Assembly: GCA_035249985.1 (NCBI GenBank)
Contig: DATFFP010000090.1
Span: forward strand, 1 to 23,966
Length of the DNA: 23,966 bases
DNA from: JAICNG01 sp035249985
GTDB taxonomy: Bacteria > Gemmatimonadota > Gemmatimonadetes > Gemmatimonadales > Gemmatimonadaceae
Reading direction: 5' to 3'
Within the stretch, counting starts at the first letter, position 1. Every line of letters starts with the position of its first letter. This document shows positions 6,492 to 15,838 of the stretch, one piece after another. The position numbers were made by a program, and so were the translations under genes. A model generated the notes under the pieces. That model saw only the letters and a list, made by a program, of their open reading frames with translations, searched no databases and had not been told where the DNA came from.

Positions 6492-7313
6492 GTGGCCGCT
6501 TCCGAGCAGACGTTCCTGCTCATCCGCAGTGACGATGCCGGGATGAGTCACAGCGTGAACCGCGCACTCGAGCGGCTCATCGAGAGTGGTCTGCCCGTCT
6601 CGATCTCGGTGATGTTTCCCACCCCGTGGTACCAGGAGACCGTCGAGCTCCTCAAGCGCCACCCCTCGGTCTCGGTAGGGATTCACCTGACGCTCAACTC
6701 GGAGTGGAAACACTATCGGTGGGGACCGGTGCTGGGACGCACGGCCGTCCCCAGCCTGGTGGATGCCGATGGGTATTTCTTCCCGTCGGCCGACACCCTG
6801 TACCGGAACCACCCCGACCTCGAGGAGGTCGAGCGGGAGCTGCGCGCGCAAATCCAGCGCGCGCTGGCGTCCGGGCTCACGATCGACTACGTGGATTACC
6901 ACATGGGCACGGTCATGCGCCACCCCGAGTTTCGCGAGATCACCGAGCGTCTCGCCCGGGAGTTCTCGTTAGGGATGTCGGGCTATTTCGGCGAGGTGAA
7001 CCACGACCCGCAGTACTGGGCCGCCCCCGCGGCCAAGCTCGACAGCCTGCTGGCCATGGTGAATCGCCTCGAGCCCGGCCTCCATCTCGTGGTCACGCAC
7101 GTCGGGATCGACGATGCGGAGCTGGGCGCACTCCTCGACATGAACACGTCGAATCCGCTCCCGGACATGAGCAAGAATCGTCAGGGAGAGCTCGATGCCC
7201 TTACGTCTCGGCGGTTCAGCGCGGCCCTCAAGGAGCGCAACGTTCGCCTCGTGACGTATCGGCAGTTGATCGACATGCACGGCCTGCAGGTGATGCGACG
7301 CCCCGGAGGATGA
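6492..7313 (+). CDS. YdjC/ChbG-like carbohydrate deacetylase
   Basis: From the first standard start (GTG 6492) the product has 273 residues; the true start is probably ACG 6393, which adds a lipoprotein signal peptide. The protein shows the YdjC/ChbG metal site: Asp14-Asp15 in IRSDDAG, His65 in VGIHLTL and His137 in DYHMG. This family removes N-acetyl groups from sugars such as chito-oligosaccharides using a divalent metal. A further HVG motif (VVTHVG) lies near residue 199. The gene is first in an operon with SusC and SusD. Its stop TGA (7311-7313) lies 29 nt before the chosen SusC start, and an alternative SusC ATG at 7310 would overlap it. A lipid-anchored deacetylase beside SusCD would fit processing of amino-sugar glycans at the cell envelope, a role that is inferred. 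Confidence 0.85.
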   Translation: MAASEQTFLLIRSDDAGMSHSVNRALERLIESGLPVSISVMFPTPWYQETVELLKRHPSVSVGIHLTLNSEWKHYRWGPVLGRTAVPSLVDADGYFFPSADTLYRNHPDLEEVERELRAQIQRALASGLTIDYVDYHMGTVMRHPEFREITERLAREFSLGMSGYFGEVNHDPQYWAAPAAKLDSLLAMVNRLEPGLHLVVTHVGIDDAELGALLDMNTSNPLPDMSKNRQGELDALTSRRFSAALKERNVRLVTYRQLIDMHGLQVMRRPGG

Positions 7314-7342
7314 CACCGATGTGCACTACCCGGAGGTTTGCC

Positions 7343-10300
7343 ATGGAGAAGATGCTGTCAGGTTGGAGTGCGTTCGGAAGCGGCGCCTTGCGCCGGATCG
7401 CGGCGATGAGCGTGCTGTTCGCGCTGCTATTCAGCGGAAGGGCAGCGAGCCAGGAGATCGCGATCACGGGAACGGTGACGGCGCCCACCGGGGCTCCGCT
7501 TCGGGATGTTCTCATCCGAGTGCAGGGCACCGCTATCCGGACGCTGACCGACATGGCCGGGAAATACGCGGTGAGAGCTCCAGCCGATGGCGTGCTGAGC
7601 TTTACCCTCCTCGGCCGGCTCGCCAGACAGGAACAAATCGCCGGACGCACGACGATCGACGTCGTGATGGAGCAGGTTCCGTATCTGGAAGAGGTGGTGG
7701 TCACCTCCTACGTGGAACAGCGGCGAGCGGACATCACTGGCGCGGTCTCCAGCGTCAACCTCGAGACCACGGAGCGCCAAACGGGGGCGAGTGTCCTGCA
7801 GCGCCTGGATGCGACCGCCCCAGGCGTCACCGTGATCGCGGGCGGATCTCCCGGCTCCCGAAGCACCGTCAGAGTCCGCGGCATCAGCTCGTTCCAGAAC
7901 AACGATCCGCTCTACATCGTCGACGGCGTTCCGGTTCAGGACTCCTACATGAACTTCCTGAACCCTAACGACATCACGTCCATTCAGGTTCTGAAGGACG
8001 CGTCGTCGGCATCGATCTACGGCGCGCGCGCCAATAACGGCGTGATCGTCATCGAGACCACGAAGAAGGGAGCGGCCGGGTCGCCGACGGTGACGTTGCG
8101 GGCGAGGGCGGGGGTCGCGACCCCGGTCCGCGGCTACGATGACTTCCTCATTACGGACGCACTGGCCTACGCCGCGGTACAGAGACAAGCCTATCTGAAC
8201 GCGGGCGAGACACCCCCGACCAACATTTACGGGGATCCCAACAACCCCACGGTTCCAGCATTCTTTTACGCGGCGCCGGGCACGGTCACCGCCACCGACG
8301 CATGGGGTCGGCCGACAGCCGTCGATGCCAGCAGGTATTCCTACCCCAACACCCTGATCATGCCGGGCAGCCCCGGCACCAACTGGTGGGACGAGACGTT
8401 CGGATCCGCGCCGGTTGGCGATTACAACGTGGAGATCGCGGGCGGGAGTGACGTCAACGCGTACCGGGTTTCCTTCAACTACTTCGATCAGGCTGGTACC
8501 GCGAAGTTCAACGAGTTCAAGCGTGGCAGCGTTCGCGTCAACACCGTCTTCAATCGAGGCCGGCTGAGCTTCGGCGAGAACATCGCGGTCGCCATCCAGC
8601 GCCATCACGGCGGCCTGCCCAATGACCCACCCGCCTACGCGGAAGACGGCATTCTCGGCAAGAACATTCTGTTGCAGCCCGTAGTCCCGGTGTACGACAT
8701 CAACGGGAATTTCGCCGGGGGAAAGTGCTGCGCCATCAACCAGTCGAATCCCGTCAAGTTTGCGCATGCGCACAAGGACGACGAGAACAGGAACAACCAG
8801 GTCTTTGGGAACGTCTTCGCGGGCGTCGATGTGACCCCCGAAGCGACGTTCAGAAGCAGCCTCGGGTTCAACCTCAGTCAGAACTCGTTCGTGGGCTTCA
8901 ATCCACCATTCCCCGAGAACGCCGAGGCGACGTTCAACAACTCGATCACCGAGAACAGGAATCACTTCACGGATTGGACCTGGAGTAACACGCTGCGGTA
9001 CGCCAAGACGTTCTTCGATCAGCACACCGTGAACCTGCTCGTTGGGCAGGAAGCCAATGCGAGCAACGTTCGCTATATCGAGGGGTCGATTGGCAACCTC
9101 CTCAACACCGACGTCGACTCCAGATACATCCAGGACGCTCTCGCTCCGACGGGCGCCAAGAACGTGTTCAGCACCGGTGGGCGGAGTGCCCTGTTGTCGT
9201 TCTTTGGAAAGGTCGACTACAACTTTGCCGACCGCTACGTCGCGAGCTTCACGCTCCGCAGAGATGGCTCGTCCCGATTGGCGCCGGGCAATCAGTGGGG
9301 AACGTTCCCGGCATTCGGGCTGGGATGGAGAATCACCAACGAGCCCTTCCTCGCGAACAACCGCGTCCTCTCGGATGTGATGCTGCGATTCGGCTGGGGC
9401 GTCACCGGAAACCAGTTCATTCCGCCAGGACGCATTGTCGCGCAATTCGGCGGTGGCCGCGGCGATACCTACTACGATGTGAACGGGTCGAACACGAGCG
9501 TGGTGGGAGGGTTCCGCCAAACGTCGCTCGGCAACCCCAATCTGAAGTGGGAGGAAAACAGGTCGACGAACATCGGCGCCGACATGTCGCTCTTCGACGG
9601 TCTGCTCAACGTGGTCATCGACGTGTATCGGCGGAACACGAACAACCTGCTCTTCGATCCGCGACTCCCAGCCACGGCGGGAGAAGCCGCTCCCCCGATC
9701 GTCAACGTCGGCCAGATGAAGAACACCGGTATCGATTTTTCGATCGGCCACGAGGCGGCGAACTGGAGTGTCACCTTCAACGGAAGCCACTACAAGAACG
9801 AGATCCTCGCCATTGATGGAGACCAGACCTTCTTCTTCGGTCCCATCTCGACACGATTCGGCAATCAGGTCATCAACCAGGTCGGCAATCCCATCGGCGC
9901 GTTCTATGGCTACGTCGCGGACGGGTTCTTCCGGGACGCCGCCGACGTGGCGAGTCATGCGACACAGAACGGAGCGCCCGGCCGGATCAAGTTCAGGGAT
10001 CTCAATGGCGACGGCGCGATCACGCTCGACGACCGGACCATCATCGGCGATCCGCATCCCGATTTCACGGCCGGCCTCGATCTCACGGCGCGCCGAGGAA
10101 ACTTTGACGTGAGCGCAACGTTCTTCGGGACGTTCGGGAACGACATCTTCGAGAATCAAAAGGAGTTCTACGTCTTCCGCGAGTTCAACACGAACGTGAA
10201 GAAGGACCTGCTCGCGAATTCGTGGACGCCGGAAAACCCGAACGCCAAGTATCCGCGCCTCGACAAGAACGATTCCTACAGCTGGCAGCTCAGCAGCTAC

Positions 10301-10576
10301 TACGTCGAGGACGGTTCCTACATCCGACTGCGCAATCTGCAGCTGGGATATGAGATTCCGACGTCGCTCGGACGCTGGTTCCAGGCAGGCTCGAGAGTGT
10401 ACGTGCAGGCGGAGAACCTGTGGACCATGACCGACTACGAAGGGCTCGATCCATCGCTCCCGGCGGCGAACGTCACCGGCGCGGCCGGCGATGTCCGTGA
10501 TCAATATCGAGGCGTGGATCGCGGCTCGTATCCGAGCAACAAGGTGTTCAGCATTGGCGTCGTCACCTCGTTCTAG
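7343..10576 (+). CDS. SusC/RagA-family TonB-linked outer-membrane transporter
   Basis: The 1077-residue protein has an N-terminal signal peptide (hydrophobic AAMSVLFALLF, cleavage near RAASQE). A carboxypeptidase-regulatory-like beta domain follows (about 40-115: ITGTVTAPTGAPLRDVLIRV). Next comes the linker EVVVTSYVEQRRADITGAVS, the plug with the SusC signature IYGARANNGVIVIET (about 224-238), and a long beta-barrel ending in Phe (IGVVTSF). It should import oligosaccharides or similar ligands across the outer membrane, powered by TonB-ExbBD, with the SusD protein as lid. ATG 7343 has GGAGG 6 nt upstream. ATG 7319 has GGAGGA 8 nt upstream and ATG 7310 overlaps the deacetylase stop, so both remain possible. 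The open frame further upstream to 6626 is a shadow of the deacetylase gene. Confidence 0.95.
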   Translation: MEKMLSGWSAFGSGALRRIAAMSVLFALLFSGRAASQEIAITGTVTAPTGAPLRDVLIRVQGTAIRTLTDMAGKYAVRAPADGVLSFTLLGRLARQEQIAGRTTIDVVMEQVPYLEEVVVTSYVEQRRADITGAVSSVNLETTERQTGASVLQRLDATAPGVTVIAGGSPGSRSTVRVRGISSFQNNDPLYIVDGVPVQDSYMNFLNPNDITSIQVLKDASSASIYGARANNGVIVIETTKKGAAGSPTVTLRARAGVATPVRGYDDFLITDALAYAAVQRQAYLNAGETPPTNIYGDPNNPTVPAFFYAAPGTVTATDAWGRPTAVDASRYSYPNTLIMPGSPGTNWWDETFGSAPVGDYNVEIAGGSDVNAYRVSFNYFDQAGTAKFNEFKRGSVRVNTVFNRGRLSFGENIAVAIQRHHGGLPNDPPAYAEDGILGKNILLQPVVPVYDINGNFAGGKCCAINQSNPVKFAHAHKDDENRNNQVFGNVFAGVDVTPEATFRSSLGFNLSQNSFVGFNPPFPENAEATFNNSITENRNHFTDWTWSNTLRYAKTFFDQHTVNLLVGQEANASNVRYIEGSIGNLLNTDVDSRYIQDALAPTGAKNVFSTGGRSALLSFFGKVDYNFADRYVASFTLRRDGSSRLAPGNQWGTFPAFGLGWRITNEPFLANNRVLSDVMLRFGWGVTGNQFIPPGRIVAQFGGGRGDTYYDVNGSNTSVVGGFRQTSLGNPNLKWEENRSTNIGADMSLFDGLLNVVIDVYRRNTNNLLFDPRLPATAGEAAPPIVNVGQMKNTGIDFSIGHEAANWSVTFNGSHYKNEILAIDGDQTFFFGPISTRFGNQVINQVGNPIGAFYGYVADGFFRDAADVASHATQNGAPGRIKFRDLNGDGAITLDDRTIIGDPHPDFTAGLDLTARRGNFDVSATFFGTFGNDIFENQKEFYVFREFNTNVKKDLLANSWTPENPNAKYPRLDKNDSYSWQLSSYYVEDGSYIRLRNLQLGYEIPTSLGRWFQAGSRVYVQAENLWTMTDYEGLDPSLPAANVTGAAGDVRDQYRGVDRGSYPSNKVFSIGVVTSF

Positions 10577-10602
10577 CCACTCGCCCTTTCAAGGAAGAGA
10601 CG

Positions 10603-12414
10603 ATGATCAGCGTATCGAAGCACCCACTCTTCGTCGGAACGGCGCTCCTGGCTCTCACGGCGGGCGCGCTATACGGCTGCAAGGATTTCCTGACGGACTC
10701 TGCCGCGCCTCAAGGGACGCTTGACGCCGGCACGCTCGCGAATCGAACGGGCGTCGAAGGGACGCTCATTGGCGCGTACCGGGCGCTGGATTGTTCGAGC
10801 TCTTCCAGTGCCTGGGGGTGCGCGGCCAGCAATTGGGTCTTCGGCAGCGTCGCGAGCGATGACTCGTACAAAGGATCCGATGGCTCCGACCAGCCACCGA
10901 TCAATGACATCGAGGGGTACCACTGGGGAACGCCCAGGGCTGAATCGTACCTGGACGGCAAGTGGTCACAGGTCTACGAAGGCGTCGTGCGAAGCAATGC
11001 TGCCCTGCGCCTGTTGGAGCAGGTACTGGCGTCCTCGCCTGGTGAAATTGCGCCCGCGGACGCAAATGGGATCGAGGGTGAGGCGATATTCCTCAGGGCG
11101 CACTATCACTTCGAAGCCTGGCGGATGTGGGGGCGTATCCCCTACTACCGCGAGGATGACACGGATTTTCGCAAGCCGAACCTGACCAGCGAGGAGGCCA
11201 TCGACGAGATCCTGGCTGATCTCGACGCAGCCATCGCGAAACTGCCGACGGCGCCACGGAACGGGCAAAAGGGTCGGGCGTCTCAATGGACGGCGAAGGC
11301 GTACAAGGGCCGCGTCGAGGCCTATGCCGGCCGATGGGCGGATGCAGTGACGACATTACGTGACGTGGAGGCAAACGGGCCTTACGAGCTCGAAGTAAGC
11401 TTTGACCGTGTCTGGACGGGTTTCGCGGACCGCCAAAACGGGCCCGAGACCATCTGGGCGTATCAGGCCTCCGTCGACGACGAACCCAACGGACAGAATG
11501 CCAACTGGGGCGAACGCCTGAATTTCCCGTATTCAGGCACCCACTTCGGCTGCTGCGGCTTCAACCAGCCGAGCCAGAATCTGGTCAACTTCTTCCGCGT
11601 CGACGCCGCCGGACTGCCGCTGGCCCTGTCCAATCCCGACAACTGGAATGCCTCGGACGCCAACTTCACGGCGTCAGATCTGTCGCCGGTCGATCCTCGG
11701 CTGGACTGGACGGTTGGCCGCGACCGAGTCCCGTTCAAGGATTGGGGCCTCTACCTGTGCGACGTCAACAAGGATACGTGCATAGACCAGGCTTGGGTCA
11801 GAGACCCGGACAACGGCGGGTTCTACGGTCCCAAGAAGAACGTGCACGAGGAGGCCAGCGGTGGCGAGTCGTCAACTGGTTGGCAACCGCAGCAGCTGAA
11901 TTCCGTGAACATGCATCTCTATCGTTATGCTGACCTGCTGCTGCTCCTGGCCGAAGCGCTGGTTGAAACCAACGACCTCGCGGGCGCCACAGCACTCGTC
12001 AACCAGGTCAGAGCACGGGCAGGAGTGAGGGCGCAGGGACCGGGGACTACCCCTGACAACATCGCGGTCCCGATCAATGACCCGTCGATTACGTGGGCGG
12101 TCTATCGCGTCGGCCAGTATCCGGTGTTCCCCAATCAGGCCTATGCTCGTGAGGCGGTTCGCGCGGAACGCCGTCTCGAGCTCGCGATGGAAGGCCACCG
12201 CCTGTTCGATTTGCGACGCTGGGACGTCGCGGAGACGATTCTCAACGGGTACGTCAACGGCATCGGAGGCGGAGCCGAGGAGAACAGGAGGCTCTATCTG
12301 AGGCAGGCGGAGACGTTTAGCGACAAGCACAGCCTGTATCCACTTCCCCAGATTCAGATCGATCTCAGCAGAGTGGGCGGTCAGCCGACTCTGACGCAGA
12401 ATCCGGGGTGGTGA
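10603..12414 (+). CDS. SusD/RagB-family nutrient-binding outer-membrane lipoprotein
   Basis: The 603-residue product starts with a lipoprotein signal ending at Cys26 (ALYGC). The family's helical, TPR-like regions are seen at GIEGEAIFLRAHYHFEAWR and LLLLAEALVETNDLAGATAL. The C-terminal hallmark VRAERRLELAMEGHRLFDLR is intact, followed by a LYPLPQ motif. It should sit on the outside of the outer membrane as the ligand-binding lid of the SusC barrel. The gene begins 26 nt after SusC and has AAGGAAGAG just upstream. Two adjacent Cys in HFGCCGF (about residues 310-311) are unusual. Its stop TGA at 12412-12414 directly touches the GGCGCTRRR repeat array. Confidence 0.95.
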   Translation: MISVSKHPLFVGTALLALTAGALYGCKDFLTDSAAPQGTLDAGTLANRTGVEGTLIGAYRALDCSSSSSAWGCAASNWVFGSVASDDSYKGSDGSDQPPINDIEGYHWGTPRAESYLDGKWSQVYEGVVRSNAALRLLEQVLASSPGEIAPADANGIEGEAIFLRAHYHFEAWRMWGRIPYYREDDTDFRKPNLTSEEAIDEILADLDAAIAKLPTAPRNGQKGRASQWTAKAYKGRVEAYAGRWADAVTTLRDVEANGPYELEVSFDRVWTGFADRQNGPETIWAYQASVDDEPNGQNANWGERLNFPYSGTHFGCCGFNQPSQNLVNFFRVDAAGLPLALSNPDNWNASDANFTASDLSPVDPRLDWTVGRDRVPFKDWGLYLCDVNKDTCIDQAWVRDPDNGGFYGPKKNVHEEASGGESSTGWQPQQLNSVNMHLYRYADLLLLLAEALVETNDLAGATALVNQVRARAGVRAQGPGTTPDNIAVPINDPSITWAVYRVGQYPVFPNQAYAREAVRAERRLELAMEGHRLFDLRRWDVAETILNGYVNGIGGGAEENRRLYLRQAETFSDKHSLYPLPQIQIDLSRVGGQPTLTQNPGW

Positions 12415-12516
12415 GGCGCTAAGGGCGCTAGAGGCGCTAAGGGCGCTGGGGGCTTCCCTCAGCGCCTTTAGCGCCTTCAGCGCCTTCAGCGCCTTCAGCG
12501 CCTTTAGCGTCTCTGA
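12415..12516. repeat. Inverted array of 9-nt units between convergent genes
   Basis: The left arm has four units: GGCGCTAAG (12415), GGCGCTAGA (12424), GGCGCTAAG (12433) and GGCGCTGGG (12442). After a spacer of about 12 nt the right arm has CGCCTTTAG (12463), three CGCCTTCAG units, CGCCTTTAG (12499) and a degenerate unit (12508-12516). The arms are inverted and could form a stem of about 40 bp with some G-T pairs. SusD stops at its left edge. The VCBS gene on the other strand enters the right arm and stops inside the left arm. It may serve as a two-way terminator, but there is no T-tract. Confidence 0.9.
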
Positions 12517-15500
12517 TTCTGAACGCCTGAAGCGAATCACCTGTATTCGCGACAAGCACCGCTTTACTGGCCCGCGTGGTGAGGAGAGCCAATCCCGACA
12601 CGTTGAGGGGGGCAAGAAAGCCACTCTCGCTCGCTGACACCGGAGCGAAGCGGCCCTGGCCGTCTCCCCTGAGCCACAGTCCGTTCCCGGCATCCGCCCT
12701 CGGCGTATTGGGCTCGGTGTCGTAAAGATTCCCAGCCACGATGAGATCGCGATGCCCGTCCCCGTCGACGTCATGAGCGACGATCGCCCGGATCGGAGAG
12801 ATCTGCGCAAGATTGGGCAAGGGTGATGCACTGAACGTCCCGCCCCCCTCGTTGTGCAGGAAGAGGCTCGCGAACGTGTCGGCCTCGTAATGCAGGGACT
12901 CCTGGAGCTGAGCCGCGCTGAAGAGCTGCGCGAGCGGGGCACGCGCGAAGGAGGCATAGGTCGGGAACTTCAACGCCGTCGTATAGATCTCCCGGCCGAG
13001 CGGCGCCATCCCCGCCACGGGATACTCGATCCCATCGACCGTCTGCGCGAGCACGACGTCCGTCGTCTGGTTGCCGGTGAAATTGCTCGCGTAGACGCCA
13101 AGCCTGCGATCCGTTGATGTCGCGTAGCTGTGGTTCAAGCCGAGATTGCCGGCGACGAGATCGGGCCGCCCGTCGTTGTCGAAGTCACCCGCAGCGAGGC
13201 TGTACCACCAGCCTCGCAACGACGGCAAGCGCGTGGACCGCGTGACATTGCGCAGAGCCGTTCCATCGTTGCGATAGAACTGGATCGGCATCCACTCGCC
13301 CACCGTCACGAGATCCAGCCTCCCGTCGCCATCGAAGTCCAGCCACGAGGCGTCGGTGATCATGCCGCCCGGCGCAGCCAGCTCCGGCGCCACTGCGTCG
13401 GTCACGTCGGTGAAACGTCCCCCCTCATTACGCAGCACGTAGCTCCTCGCCGGGTATGGATACCTCCTCGGCGTTAGGCGGCCGCCGACGAACAGGTCCA
13501 GCCGGCCGTCGCCGTCGAAGTCCCCGGCGCGGACGGCCGCCGTGCTCGTCAACATGGCGGGGAGTGCGGCGCTGTCTCGCGCGAACCTGCCCCGTCCCTG
13601 ATTGATGTAGAGGCGATCCTCGAGCACGGGCGAGCCCGGCGCCATGTGATAGCCGCCACTCGCCAGATACAAGTCGAGCCGGCCATCTCCGTTCGCGTCG
13701 AACAGCAGTGCTCCCCAATCCTCGTACGCGGGCTCGGCATCCCAGGGTTGCACCTGGGTCGTCTCGACGAAGCCGCCGTCCGCACGCTGTATGAACAGCT
13801 TCCCGGCGGCCCCACTCGATCCGCCGACGAAGACATCATCGAGCGAATCACCATCGACGTCGCCGACGGCGAGGGGAGGGCCCTGCCTCGAGATCATGTA
13901 CGGCAGGAGTGGCTGGACGGAGTAGTCGACCGCGACCGTCGATTCGTGCTTGTATTTCGGTGTCCGGCGCGAATCGACCGGCTCGAACGGGCGACTCGCG
14001 TCGCTCGTGTCCTTAGCGGCAGTCGTCCTGGCGGCGTTCGCCTGCCTCACGACCAGGACCTGATTGGCATCGAGCCCCGTGAGCAGCTGATACCGGCCGT
14101 CGGGCCAGTGGACTTCCAGGCTGTCCACGCGGCGCGCGCGCCCCAGGCCGAAATGCGCGCGCGCATCCATCGTGGACATGAATCCTCTATAGGGGTTGTA
14201 GTACAGGTACTGCTTGTGTCCCGCGATCGTCAGGACCAGCGTCGATCCGATCGCGTGGTGGGGCGAGTCTCCCTCGAGTCGAATGTCGAGATAGTGATGC
14301 GGCTCGTTGTTGGAGCCCACGTTGTGATAAATGAATGCCGGTGCATCGATGTTGCTCACGATGAGGTCGAGCTTTCCGTCGTTATCGAGGTCGGCGTAGG
14401 CCGCCCCGTAGGAAAAGCTGGGACGCTCCATCCCCCACGCGCGCGTCTTGTCGGTGAACGTCAGATCTCCCGCATTCTGGAAGACGACGTTGGCCTCCTC
14501 GTAGCCGGGGAGCGTCCCGAGCAGGTCGAGCGCGCCCCGACGCGAGGCACCGCCGCGGCGGCCTAACGTGAAGAAGGCTGTCTGGTAGTCGAGGTCGTTG
14601 ACCGCCTTGGGGTAGCCGTTGCTGATGAAGATGTCCTTTCGCCCATCGTTGTCGAAATCCGCAAAGAGAGCACTCCAGCTCCAGCCGGTCGCGACGACGC
14701 CCGCCAGGCGTGCCACATCGCTGAAGATGACATCCCCGCTCCTGGTAACGCCGTTGCTCAATTGGAGGGCGTTGGCGGTGAAGTCGTCCCGAAATCCCTT
14801 GCTCCGCAGCCTCATGAGCGCGCCGTAGGTCGTCGCTCCGCTCATCCGTTTGCGATCGCTCGGCGACTGCGGCAGCATGTCCACCTGGAGAATGTCGGGC
14901 CAGCCGTCGTCGTTGAAATCGGCGATGTCCACGCCCATCCCGGCGAAGCTCCCATGCTTCAACCACGTGGCGGCCTTGTTGGTGAACGTCCCACGCCCGG
15001 TATTGACGTACACGACATCGTTCGGCTCGACGTCGTTGGACACGTAGATGTCGGGCCACCCATCTCTATTGAGATCGGCGACGGCTGCGCCCAGGCCGAA
15101 TCCGGGGTCACGCGCCACCCCCGCATGGGCCGACACGTCGATAAACGTCCCCGGCGTGCCCCCGCGGCAGTCGTTGCGATAGAGGTAGTTGTAGCTGCCG
15201 GGTGTGGCCCCCGCGGCGATGGTGGGCTGACCGGAGACGCCACGGGAAAAATCCTTCGGCGAGTTGTTGAGCAGGAAGAGATCGAGACAGCCGTCGCGGT
15301 CGTAGTCGAGGAAGACGCCGTGCGTGGTGAAGCCGGTGTCGGCGATGCCGTAGCGAGCGGCCGCCTCCGTGAACGTGCGATTCCTGTTGTTCACGAAGAG
15401 CAGATTTGCCCGGTCTTCCGCCTTCGAGCGCTCGGGTCCCGACACGGACACGTAGATGTCCAGATACCCATCGGCGTTGATGTCCACCATCGTCGCACCG

Positions 15501-15838
15501 GTGGCCCATCGTGTGGTCGTCACCCCGGCTCGAGCGGTGATGTCGTCGAACCGCATCGCCCCCGTGTTGAGATACAGGCGGCTCGAGACCATGTTGCCGG
15601 CGAAGAAAATGTCGGTGAGCCCGTCGTTGTCGATGTCGCCGGCGGCGACCCCGCCGCCGTTGTAGACGTACGGATCGGTCTGGACGTTGAGGGTGTCACT
15701 GGTGGTGATGGTGTTCGCGAAGGTGACGCCGGTCTGCTCCGGGGTCAGGAGCTCGAACAGCGCGTCATCGCTCGCGTCGCCCCCGCAGCCACCTAACGAT
15801 CCGAGCGCGAGCAGGAGCATCCAGGCGGGGCGGCTCAC
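12437..15838 (-). CDS. Large FG-GAP/VCBS and ASPIC/UnbV lipoprotein
   Basis: The 1133-residue product starts at GTG 15838, with GGGAGGA upstream, and carries a lipoprotein signal ending at Cys18 (GSLGGC). About 13 Ca-binding D-x-[DN]-x-D-G loops (for example DIDNDGLTD, DFNDDGWPD, DFDGDGRLD) form two blocks of propeller blades. They are separated by an ASPIC/UnbV domain at about 513-600 (HYLDIRLEGDS to ANQVLVVRQ). This arrangement is common in proteins encoded beside SusCD pairs; they are thought to be surface-exposed, with no known reaction. The start overlaps the upstream gene's stop by 4 bp (GTGA), so the two are coupled. Oddly, the last 25 or so residues (AKGAEGAEGAEGAKGAEG) are translated from the 9-nt repeat array, and the stop TAG lies inside the array. 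Confidence 0.93.
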   Translation of the reverse strand: MSRPAWMLLLALGSLGGCGGDASDDALFELLTPEQTGVTFANTITTSDTLNVQTDPYVYNGGGVAAGDIDNDGLTDIFFAGNMVSSRLYLNTGAMRFDDITARAGVTTTRWATGATMVDINADGYLDIYVSVSGPERSKAEDRANLLFVNNRNRTFTEAAARYGIADTGFTTHGVFLDYDRDGCLDLFLLNNSPKDFSRGVSGQPTIAAGATPGSYNYLYRNDCRGGTPGTFIDVSAHAGVARDPGFGLGAAVADLNRDGWPDIYVSNDVEPNDVVYVNTGRGTFTNKAATWLKHGSFAGMGVDIADFNDDGWPDILQVDMLPQSPSDRKRMSGATTYGALMRLRSKGFRDDFTANALQLSNGVTRSGDVIFSDVARLAGVVATGWSWSALFADFDNDGRKDIFISNGYPKAVNDLDYQTAFFTLGRRGGASRRGALDLLGTLPGYEEANVVFQNAGDLTFTDKTRAWGMERPSFSYGAAYADLDNDGKLDLIVSNIDAPAFIYHNVGSNNEPHHYLDIRLEGDSPHHAIGSTLVLTIAGHKQYLYYNPYRGFMSTMDARAHFGLGRARRVDSLEVHWPDGRYQLLTGLDANQVLVVRQANAARTTAAKDTSDASRPFEPVDSRRTPKYKHESTVAVDYSVQPLLPYMISRQGPPLAVGDVDGDSLDDVFVGGSSGAAGKLFIQRADGGFVETTQVQPWDAEPAYEDWGALLFDANGDGRLDLYLASGGYHMAPGSPVLEDRLYINQGRGRFARDSAALPAMLTSTAAVRAGDFDGDGRLDLFVGGRLTPRRYPYPARSYVLRNEGGRFTDVTDAVAPELAAPGGMITDASWLDFDGDGRLDLVTVGEWMPIQFYRNDGTALRNVTRSTRLPSLRGWWYSLAAGDFDNDGRPDLVAGNLGLNHSYATSTDRRLGVYASNFTGNQTTDVVLAQTVDGIEYPVAGMAPLGREIYTTALKFPTYASFARAPLAQLFSAAQLQESLHYEADTFASLFLHNEGGGTFSASPLPNLAQISPIRAIVAHDVDGDGHRDLIVAGNLYDTEPNTPRADAGNGLWLRGDGQGRFAPVSASESGFLAPLNVSGLALLTTRASKAVLVANTGDSLQAFRIRDAKGAEGAEGAEGAKGAEGSPQRP

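Noticed and set aside
6626..7342. Extension of the SusC frame upstream into the deacetylase gene
   Set aside because: It overlaps the deacetylase in another frame, and a signal peptide with its own ribosome-binding site begins at 7343.
7427..10504. A 1025-codon open frame on the minus strand opposite SusC
   Set aside because: It is a high-GC antisense shadow: composition is rich in Arg, Val and Asp with no domain, and the plus strand has an unmistakable SusC protein.
11872..12957. Minus-strand frame with an ALKALKALK segment
   Set aside because: The repeat peptide is simply the 9-nt DNA array read in another frame, and the rest is antisense to SusD or overlaps the VCBS gene.
13646..15796. 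Several plus-strand frames of 200-340 codons within the VCBS gene
   Set aside because: They mirror the Asp-rich repeats of the real gene on the other strand and have no start signals or domains.
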